Below, one piece after another: positions 9,216 through 16,418 of a DNA stretch of 64,000 bases. The notes beneath the pieces are model-generated. The model ran no database searches. It saw only the letters and a list, made by a program, of their open reading frames with translations, and was not told where the DNA came from. Both the position numbers and the translations under genes were made by a program. Positions within the stretch are counted from its first letter, which is position 1. Each line of letters starts with the position of its first letter. The DNA is from JAACFF01 sp963807975 (GTDB lineage: Bacteria > Chloroflexota > Anaerolineae > Promineifilales > Promineifilaceae). The stretch lies in NCBI GenBank assembly GCA_963807975.1, contig CAWEDV010000005.1, positions 248,001 to 312,000 of the forward strand. Reading direction: 5' to 3'.

Positions 9216-10963
9216 GGGATTACCTCAACGGTCGTTGGCAGGATCACCAGCCTTTCTGGGATTACCGTGCCATCCTCACCAACAACCGGCCAACGCTCCA
9301 GGCTTAGCGGATCATATAGTCCAACCGCCAGCGTATACCTTGCACTCCCCGCATCTTCCGGTATGAATAAGCTGTGCTCATCAAGGATCGTTGTCCTCTT
9401 CTGCCAAAAGGGGATGGGATATGCGTTGTTCACCGGCTGAACGTCACTTTGGGTTATCAGTTCCCCCTCCTCGTCAAGCAGATGAACGAAGACCTTTGCA
9501 TAGTCGCTGACTTCTTGCAGAGGTCGCCAATAGAGCTTGACTCGCGCCATTTCTCCCGCTTCCAATGGCGCGGGAATCACCTCATACCCAACCAATTCCA
9601 CGGCATCTCCAAAACGATAACTCATAGGATTAACAGCACCATCTGTTGGCAGAGGGTCCGCAAGCACCCATTCTGATTGGCTGGTAATTTGCGGCATAAT
9701 CCACCAACCATTCACGTGCTCCTTCTCACCTTCCGTGATAAATTCCAGAGTAATTGCCTGCCCTGCCCATTCATTCAGATCAAGGTCAATCCAACTGATC
9801 TCTGCCACACCAGGTTCAACGACCGAAACAACCTCTATTGAATGGACCTTTTCTCCATTTATCCGGATAGCAGCCTCTAATATTCCATGTCCTTCGCCAA
9901 CTACTCCAGTTCGCAGCCGCGATCCAGGTGATGTGTCGATGATATATTCCAGACGCGAGTCAGCCGGCACGCGGATGCCTGGCTTATGCGCGACGATGCC
10001 GCTCAGGACAAATCGTTCTTCAGGAAAACGCTCCGCCGTCCAAAGCCCGGCTACCAGGTCATGGGTCAATCTCGCGGGCGCACCGGGTTCTGGTGCCTTT
10101 CCGATGATCTTATCTCCCTTAGTAAGAGAAACATACCTACCCAAGGATCCAATAACGACCCTGTTATCGAGAAGCTGCCACGCGAGAAACAAAGTCAATA
10201 CCAGAACCACGGCCCAACCAAACGCTCGACTTAGGTGGCCAGCGGATGGCTGCCCTTGTGGGGTTGCTAAAACTAGGTACAGGATTGACAATCCCGCCGT
10301 TGCCAACAACAAAATCGCGAACCACATACCTTTGAAAGCCTCAGGTTTATATTGCTGCACCCGCAGCCCAAATAAGGTTGGCATGATCTGTTCGCCAATT
10401 GACTCTAACCACCAGGTACCCGGCAATCCATTTGAATAACTCTTTAGTTCCACGTTACCTGGACGATTGTACTCATTTATACTTAGCGGCCCCCCCAGAC
10501 GGTCACCGCCAACACTGCCCGTTACCACCGGATTCTCAAGGGTCGCCTCCGGTGCAGCCATGGTCACTCTAAAAGATCGGCCTTTTGCATCTATGATTGG
10601 ATCAAATGAAACGTAATAGTATGCTCCTTCCAATCCCTCACTGAGCGATATTTCTCCGCCGGCTCCCTCGCCATGTTCGTCAACCAAAGATATCTCTACC
10701 GTGTCCCCACTTTGCCCTGCCAGCCATATCTGCAGCATCGACAGTTGGTCACTGCCGCTTACAAATGTTTGGCTAATTCGATTGGGTCCATAGAAAGCCA
10801 ACGGCGCTGCCTTTGGCACACCCGGGGCAGCCTGTTCTTGCGTCCATGGCCGTGGAAACAAATAGTGGGCGTCATAAAACATCGGTACTTGCACCTGCGG
10901 ACCCACCCCGGCACTTTGCCAGCGACCAAAGCTTATTAGCACGAGCAGCAGACCAGCCAACAC
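9212..10963 (-). CDS. Membrane-anchored protein with beta-sandwich domains, unknown function (start uncertain)
   Basis: At least 583 residues. An N-terminal hydrophobic helix is followed by a large beta-rich domain (about 30-200), a second helix (about 215-235), a third (about 247-265), then more beta-rich sequence. The last 130 residues (from FGDAVELVGYEV) are the same module seen twice at the C-terminus of the 4034-6418 product. No catalytic motif is recognised. The annotated start is a GTG without a Shine-Dalgarno, inside the first hydrophobic helix. The frame is open upstream only to a TGA near 11035, while an ATG at 11036 just after the upstream gene lies in another frame, so a small indel may hide the real N-terminus. 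Lies within the glycan block. Confidence 0.6.
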   Translation of the reverse strand: MLAGLLLVLISFGRWQSAGVGPQVQVPMFYDAHYLFPRPWTQEQAAPGVPKAAPLAFYGPNRISQTFVSGSDQLSMLQIWLAGQSGDTVEISLVDEHGEGAGGEISLSEGLEGAYYYVSFDPIIDAKGRSFRVTMAAPEATLENPVVTGSVGGDRLGGPLSINEYNRPGNVELKSYSNGLPGTWWLESIGEQIMPTLFGLRVQQYKPEAFKGMWFAILLLATAGLSILYLVLATPQGQPSAGHLSRAFGWAVVLVLTLFLAWQLLDNRVVIGSLGRYVSLTKGDKIIGKAPEPGAPARLTHDLVAGLWTAERFPEERFVLSGIVAHKPGIRVPADSRLEYIIDTSPGSRLRTGVVGEGHGILEAAIRINGEKVHSIEVVSVVEPGVAEISWIDLDLNEWAGQAITLEFITEGEKEHVNGWWIMPQITSQSEWVLADPLPTDGAVNPMSYRFGDAVELVGYEVIPAPLEAGEMARVKLYWRPLQEVSDYAKVFVHLLDEEGELITQSDVQPVNNAYPIPFWQKRTTILDEHSLFIPEDAGSARYTLAVGLYDPLSLERWPVVGEDGTVIPERLVILPTTVEVIP

Positions 10964-11040
10964 AAGTGCGATAATCCAGGGTAGTTGGTTGCAGAATTTA
11001 TCCTGATGGGAGCTGTCTACGTTCGCGATCGTTCATTCCC

Positions 11041-12525
11041 CTATAAGTAATAACGCGGCAGTACATAGGCCATCAATGCCGTGAAGTTGAACAACACCAT
11101 CCCTAAGCGCAGTCCGTTGTGAGCCAATGACTCCCAGCGTTTCGGAACCCAAACCAACAATCCGAACGTAAATAAGATCAGCATAGGCACGATCGTGCCC
11201 AACCAATATCGACCTTGCAGACCACGGCCGTTGCCATATTGCCACCAGAATATCAAATCATATCCTTGCAACAGCAGAACAGGTACAATGACCGTTAATG
11301 TAAGGAATATCCACACAACTATCGGAGCGCTGCTGTCTCCCCCTTTCCACCTTTCCAGCGTCGGCCGTTTTTTCCAATTACGCCACAGCGAATAGGCCAG
11401 CCCCAAGATGGCGGCGAAAGTCATCAGTCTTAACAATGTATACACCCAAGGCGGCAAAGCTGTGTCGATCCAACCAAAATGAGCCCACCAGGTAACAAAC
11501 ATGCCGCCCCAAACAGAACGATAATAATCAACCATATGCACCAGCGGTGCATAGTTAAAAAAAGGATTCTGGATGATACGGTGCCCTTCCAATACGGGAT
11601 TGAAGTAGAACAGGTCATTATTGATCCGCAAACTGCGCACCATCCACCATCCAGTCAAAGCCAGAATAACCAGACCCATAACCATGCCGCCCCACGCGAC
11701 CTGCTTTCGTCGCCCTTTCTCTCGCCAAAAGTCGTAGAGCAGCAGCAGGCCAATTAGCGGTGCAAAACCGTTGATAGTCGGCTTGGTCAAGAACGCTACG
11801 GAAAAAACAATGCCCAAAACCATGCCATATTTCCAATCAAAACCATCCCGGAAGACTTTGATACTCAGCAAGATAAGCGCAGAATAGCAAAGGACAAAGA
11901 AGCCATCAACAGTGACAACTGCCGCCATTTGCGTCATCATCGGCTGAAAGGCAACCAACGTTGGAATTGTCAACCGCATCGCTCCATTATTTGGGAATAA
12001 CTGCCGTGTAATCAAATAAGCCACTACAACAATACCGCTGCTCATCAACAGTGAAAACAGCCGCTGGACCTGAGCTCGAATCATTAAGTCGCCATCATAG
12101 AATAGGTGATAAGGCAAAACCGCCATCATATAGTAAAGTGGAGTCGCTTTATTAAGTTTGCCAACCGCCTGAAGATCAAAACTGGAACGTGTGCTAGATG
12201 AAAGTCCGGCCAATTCAACCTCTCCAGGACCGGTATCACCCTTGCTGAAAGCTTGCCGTTGTTCGGGAGCATAAGGCACCTTTCCCACATCTGCCAATTC
12301 TCGCGACAGGACCACCTCGTCCACGAGATATGTGTCTTGGGCATCCGGGAGCCTGCCCAGTTCAGCAATGAATTGGATCACATTATAGTGATCCTCCTCA
12401 TCAGGTCCCTGCCATAGGGGCAGCGCCAGACTCCAAACAATGCCCTTGAGTAGCATGATTAAAAGCAACATTGCAATCAACAGCCATTCACGCCGGCTCT
12501 GTGACGAAACGATAGAACTCACCAT
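11041..12525 (-). CDS. GT-C membrane glycosyltransferase (GT39/DUF2142-like)
   Basis: A 494-residue polytopic membrane protein. After TM1 (about 14-32) comes LPLWQGPDEEDHYNVI, the acidic first-loop motif (DE/EDH) expected of PMT/ArnT-like enzymes; the loop also has SSSTRSSFDLQAVGK and then about ten hydrophobic segments. It resembles the N-terminal two-thirds of the 4034-6418 protein but lacks the C-terminal beta modules. The frame continues to 12636, but I chose ATG 12525 (MVSSIVSSQSRREW) with AGAGG just upstream; the longer N-terminus is arginine-rich and atypical. It would transfer a sugar from a polyprenyl donor at the outer face. Confidence 0.75.
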   Translation of the reverse strand: MVSSIVSSQSRREWLLIAMLLLIMLLKGIVWSLALPLWQGPDEEDHYNVIQFIAELGRLPDAQDTYLVDEVVLSRELADVGKVPYAPEQRQAFSKGDTGPGEVELAGLSSSTRSSFDLQAVGKLNKATPLYYMMAVLPYHLFYDGDLMIRAQVQRLFSLLMSSGIVVVAYLITRQLFPNNGAMRLTIPTLVAFQPMMTQMAAVVTVDGFFVLCYSALILLSIKVFRDGFDWKYGMVLGIVFSVAFLTKPTINGFAPLIGLLLLYDFWREKGRRKQVAWGGMVMGLVILALTGWWMVRSLRINNDLFYFNPVLEGHRIIQNPFFNYAPLVHMVDYYRSVWGGMFVTWWAHFGWIDTALPPWVYTLLRLMTFAAILGLAYSLWRNWKKRPTLERWKGGDSSAPIVVWIFLTLTVIVPVLLLQGYDLIFWWQYGNGRGLQGRYWLGTIVPMLILFTFGLLVWVPKRWESLAHNGLRLGMVLFNFTALMAYVLPRYYL

Positions 12526-12651
12526 AACCTCTGATTTTACTCGATACCGGCCTAGGTTGACAGCCGTAACTCGCTTATCATTGAGAATTGTAGCGGGCGT
12601 TAATCGATGCCAATGGAGAAAAGAATGGAGTCGCAAAAATCGGGAGAATTA

Positions 12652-13338
12652 TTAGCCTTTAGTGGCAGTTAAAAAGCAGTGAGCGCTGTACTTTCTGAAA
12701 TATCGGATCAAGAACTTCTCGAATGCAGCAAACAGTGGAGTCAGTTTTTCTGCAGCCGGCAGTTGATCGGGAATTATTTCCCATATCCAGAACAGAACGC
12801 TGTACTGCTCCGCTTGGCTTATTTGAAAACCGGCTGCTCCAACCATTTCCTGCAAACTGTGGAAATAAAAAGGAGCGTTAATCTCATCTCCCATCCAGTT
12901 CGGATAAAGTCGACGGCCCCAATGGATGATCGGGTTGTCTTCAATCGTTTCTATCAAGAAAAGTACCCCACCCGGTCTTAAGACCCGTCTGGCCTCATTT
13001 AACGCCCGCTCTACATCCCCAATATGATGTAGCACATGCTGTATGTAAACGACGTCGCATGTCTCCGCAGCCAGAGGGATATCCAATCCGCTGGCAACTG
13101 TTACAGGACCATACGTTCCAGCCAGCTTAACCCTTTCTGGCACCATGTCCAACCCAATCGAAGCCCGTCCATACTGCCCAAATCGGCTCATATTCCAGCC
13201 ATTAGCGCATCCCAGATCTAAAATTCGATCCACACCTGGCTGCAGCAAAACTGTCTTTTCCACGGCAAAATATGGCAGCACTTCATACCGGCTGTCAGAC
13301 CAATTTTCGCCAAAAACGGCTGGTTTTCGATAGTCCAT
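12652..13338 (-). CDS. Class I SAM-dependent methyltransferase
   Basis: A 228-residue Rossmann-fold methyltransferase. Motif I is ILDLGCANGWNMSRFG (about residues 37-52), the SAM ribose-binding acid follows in SIGLDMVPERVKLA, and CDVVYIQHVLHHIGD with LRPGGVLFLIET are motifs IV and V of the Methyltransf_11 group. The target is unknown; placement between glycosyltransferases suggests a sugar or lipid-linked glycan, which is inference. It is followed by a 126-bp gap before the GT-C gene and preceded by a 42-bp gap after the Dpm1-like gene. Confidence 0.85.
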   Translation of the reverse strand: MDYRKPAVFGENWSDSRYEVLPYFAVEKTVLLQPGVDRILDLGCANGWNMSRFGQYGRASIGLDMVPERVKLAGTYGPVTVASGLDIPLAAETCDVVYIQHVLHHIGDVERALNEARRVLRPGGVLFLIETIEDNPIIHWGRRLYPNWMGDEINAPFYFHSLQEMVGAAGFQISQAEQYSVLFWIWEIIPDQLPAAEKLTPLFAAFEKFLIRYFRKYSAHCFLTATKG

Positions 13339-13380
13339 TTAGATCAAAAAACGGCTCGACCCGGCGTTCGGGACCGCCCC

Positions 13381-14169
13381 TTATGATTCACCAATACTCT
13401 CTTCGCTCTTCCCCTTTCGTCGAAGAGGTTTCCGGAAAACATCAAACTGCCAAAGTCGTAAGCGATGCAGCAAATACCGTCCAGCGACCCATAGCGTACT
13501 CAAGCCATATTGCGAACTCGCCCAGAAACTAATGGAAGACGCTTCATTGAAGTAGCGCGTCGTCACCGGCACTTCGGCAAAATCAAAACCGAAATGATGG
13601 GACTGGAAAATCATTTCTGTATCAAAAACAAAGTTGTTAGAATTCCTCAAAAAGGGCACCGTTTCTAGCAGTTCTCTACTGTATGCGCGGTAGCCCGTGT
13701 GGCATTCTGAGAGCTGGGTGCGCATAACCAGGTTTTCCATCGTCGTCAAAAAACGGTTGGCCAGATATTTATATCGCGGCATCCCTCCTGCCAGCGCACT
13801 GGAAGGCGGTAAAAATCGCGATCCCATCACGAAATCTCCTTTCCCATCTCGAATTGCTGCGATCATTTGGGGGATGATATCTGGATCATATTGGCCATCT
13901 GGATGCAGCATTATTATGATCTCTGCGCCCTGGCGCAGTGCTTCGATATAGCAGGTTTTTTGATTGGCACCATAGCCCGCGTTATGGGGATGGGCGATCA
14001 ATTCCAAATCCAAATTCCCGGCTACTGCAACCGTTTCGTCAATGCTTCCATCATCAACCAAAATCACCTGGTCGACATGATCAGGAGGGATCCTTTGGTA
14101 TGTATCTACCAAGGTCTCGGCCGCATTATAGGCTGGCATCACGACGATAACTTTTGAATTTTCACTCAT
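13381..14169 (-). CDS. Glycosyltransferase family 2, dolichyl/polyprenyl-phosphate sugar synthase-like
   Basis: A 262-residue GT-A enzyme. It has VIVVMPAYNAAETL, the DDG motif VILVDDGSIDETV, and IIMLHPDGQYDPDIIPQM where DGQ corresponds to the metal-binding DAD/DxD of Dpm1. FVMGSRFLPP and the CHTGYRAYSREL segment match Dpm1/DPM-like bacterial enzymes that make polyprenyl-phosphate sugars. Such donors are what GT-C proteins use, and two GT-C proteins are in this cluster. It lacks C-terminal membrane helices. Start ATG overlaps the stop of the upstream gene by one base (TGATG), so translation is coupled. Confidence 0.85.
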   Translation of the reverse strand: MSENSKVIVVMPAYNAAETLVDTYQRIPPDHVDQVILVDDGSIDETVAVAGNLDLELIAHPHNAGYGANQKTCYIEALRQGAEIIIMLHPDGQYDPDIIPQMIAAIRDGKGDFVMGSRFLPPSSALAGGMPRYKYLANRFLTTMENLVMRTQLSECHTGYRAYSRELLETVPFLRNSNNFVFDTEMIFQSHHFGFDFAEVPVTTRYFNEASSISFWASSQYGLSTLWVAGRYLLHRLRLWQFDVFRKPLRRKGKSEESIGES

Positions 14170-16418
14170 CAGCGATTTGGCTCTTCTTGAAAATCTGAAT
14201 ATTGATTTACTTGGCGCCGGCCGCTTTCACTAACAGCTCCGGAATCGTGACCTAGAAATTTCTCGGAAACATGGTTCGCCAGTTCATGATCTCGGTCACC
14301 TTCACCGGAACTGAACCAGCCTAAAGTAGAAGCATCCACAGTTCTCTTGATCGTAGCATGCTCCTTCTCCATCAGATCAATATTTTGCCAATAGCGCAGC
14401 CGGCTGGCTAACAAAGGGTGCGGTTGGAATCCTGCGCTTTCCTTCCCTAATTGCAAGACTTTGATCATCGTCGCCCCACTATCCTCGACTGTTTCTTCGG
14501 TTCCATCGCCTTCGGCGAAAATTGACATACAGCTAGCTTGTTCGCCATATTCAATCTCCGGTATAACATCTCCTAGCATTTCCTTTCGCTGCGGCACGAG
14601 CCATTGCAGATAGGTGTTTGCCGTTGCTGCCGGGAGGTTTCTATCACTAAGCCACAAACCTAACCGCCGTGCAAAACGTGTGTAGAGTAAAGATTGCCCC
14701 GCTTGAGCCAACCTGCTGCGCAGCTCAGGCCTCAGTCCTCCGTCCCGCAGCATGCGTTGGTTGATAGTTACAGGTTTCGGATAACTATATACGTTTCCAA
14801 CCTGGTCAACAATGCTGAGATCATCAGCCATGAACAAATAACCGTGTTGCCGGCAAAGAACGCTCGTCACCCCTCCCAAGTCTTGCTCAGCATGAACCAA
14901 AACGGCCGCTTTTCCCAAGCTTACGCTGGCGGCCTTAACCATAGCATACCCTTTAGGCACAAGACTCCAGCGCAGAATAGGCTCTACGATATTGGTGAAT
15001 AAAAATCCGGGTGAGCGCTCCAATAGCGGTGATACAACAATCTGCACATATTCACCGGGGAGAACGGTCAAACCAAATCCAAACCGTCCAAGACGTTCGT
15101 CATAACTAATGCCGCCTGGGAGATGAGATGGTGTTCCTTGGCGGTCAACCCGGATCTGAATATCCACTTCATTATCAGCCGTTTCGACCGCAAAATATTG
15201 CAGTTCTAACAGCTTCACCTGTGATTCAATCGTCAAAATATCATGGATGCGGTAAATGTAAGTGTTTGGCTGCCAGACCATACTTCCTCTTGTCCAGACC
15301 CACTGTTCTGACAAGCCGTATAGCAGCAAGCCCATTATCATCACGGAAATCGCATTTGCGGCTAGATAATGAATCCCCAACAAGGTGACAAGCCAAAGCA
15401 GCAAGGGCAGATAAATGAAGGCGAGGACGAACTGGGCCAGCAGGAAGCTTTTCCAAATCGGTCGTGTCGGACGCTGCAAATTTCGCTCCCGAAACACCCA
15501 CCGGTCGAACAAAATGACGTCCCACAAGACCAGCGCTTCCGTAGCCAATAAACCAGATAGAATAATTGGAACGTCCCCTTTATCGACCAACAGCCAGAGC
15601 AGAAGACTATTCCCGATAAATCCTGTTAGTATGGTGATGATAAAGCGAATGAGGTGAGGGTTTACCGTAATTCTTAGTCGAACCACATGACGAAAGAAGC
15701 GCACGCCCTCGCGAACATCCGCCTTACTCTGACCTTCATGGCGTGGCGCAAAGTCAAAGTGAATCTCTGCGACATGTAGATCGGGACAGCGTACGAGAAT
15801 CTCCAGGAGAATCTTAAATCCATCTGGTCGCAGCACGTCTAGATCAACCTTGTCCCTTCTAACCAGGAAAAGACCAGTGAGAGGATCCGATACATTGCGC
15901 AGCAGGCGTGGGAAGAGCATACGGGCCAGGATCGTAAGAGTCTTGGATGTGAGTGAGCGCATCTTCGTCAAACCTAAAGGTCCCACCAGGTCTCCGCGGC
16001 GGCTCCCAACCACCATATCAGCTCCCGTCCGCTGCGCCTTTTCCCACAGGCGCGGAATCGTTTCCGGAGGATGCTGTAAATCGGCATCCATCACACATGC
16101 CCAAACGCCATTCCCCGATTTCAATCCATCGACCACCGCACCGCTTAGCCCATTTCGCTTCTCCGCAGGTCGTGCGATCAATCGGATCGGAAATGGGTAT
16201 TGGTCAGTCAATGAGGAAATGACCTGAGCGGTGTCATCCCGGCTGTCATCGACAAACAGTACCTCAACCGCCAAAGCCATTACATGGTCAGACAATTTGT
16301 CCAACAGCGGTTCAATATTATCGGCTTCGTTTCGCGTGGGCACGATGATGGTGATCAGCTCTTGCCCAACATCAGTCTCAGAGGGCTGGTTGGTTGCCTC
16401 CTCAGACCACTTGCTCAT
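14169..16418 (-). CDS. GT2 - GtrA - HprK-like three-domain fusion protein
   Basis: About 749 residues. Residues about 20-245 are a Dpm1-like GT2 (LITIIVPTRNEADNI, VLFVDDSRDDT, CVMDADLQHPPE, LTGLFLVRRDKVD). Residues about 259-382 are a four-helix GtrA domain (FIITILTGFIGNSLLLW to GLSEQWVW), as in flippase-associated bactoprenol-sugar synthases. Residues about 392-650 resemble the HprK/PEPCK-type kinase fold: KAASVSLGKAAVLVHAE then YLFMADDLSIVD. The place of the P-loop (about 504-519, HAEQDLGGVTSVL) lacks the GxxGxGKS/T signature, so the domain is probably not a normal ATPase. The start is fixed at 16418 by the TAATG overlap with topA; a longer frame to 16475 would run into topA. Confidence 0.75.
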   Translation of the reverse strand: MSKWSEEATNQPSETDVGQELITIIVPTRNEADNIEPLLDKLSDHVMALAVEVLFVDDSRDDTAQVISSLTDQYPFPIRLIARPAEKRNGLSGAVVDGLKSGNGVWACVMDADLQHPPETIPRLWEKAQRTGADMVVGSRRGDLVGPLGLTKMRSLTSKTLTILARMLFPRLLRNVSDPLTGLFLVRRDKVDLDVLRPDGFKILLEILVRCPDLHVAEIHFDFAPRHEGQSKADVREGVRFFRHVVRLRITVNPHLIRFIITILTGFIGNSLLLWLLVDKGDVPIILSGLLATEALVLWDVILFDRWVFRERNLQRPTRPIWKSFLLAQFVLAFIYLPLLLWLVTLLGIHYLAANAISVMIMGLLLYGLSEQWVWTRGSMVWQPNTYIYRIHDILTIESQVKLLELQYFAVETADNEVDIQIRVDRQGTPSHLPGGISYDERLGRFGFGLTVLPGEYVQIVVSPLLERSPGFLFTNIVEPILRWSLVPKGYAMVKAASVSLGKAAVLVHAEQDLGGVTSVLCRQHGYLFMADDLSIVDQVGNVYSYPKPVTINQRMLRDGGLRPELRSRLAQAGQSLLYTRFARRLGLWLSDRNLPAATANTYLQWLVPQRKEMLGDVIPEIEYGEQASCMSIFAEGDGTEETVEDSGATMIKVLQLGKESAGFQPHPLLASRLRYWQNIDLMEKEHATIKRTVDASTLGWFSSGEGDRDHELANHVSEKFLGHDSGAVSESGRRQVNQYSDFQEEPNR

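Noticed and set aside
12557..12562. Plus-strand TTGACA at 12557
   Set aside because: No -10 at proper spacing and no plus-strand gene downstream.
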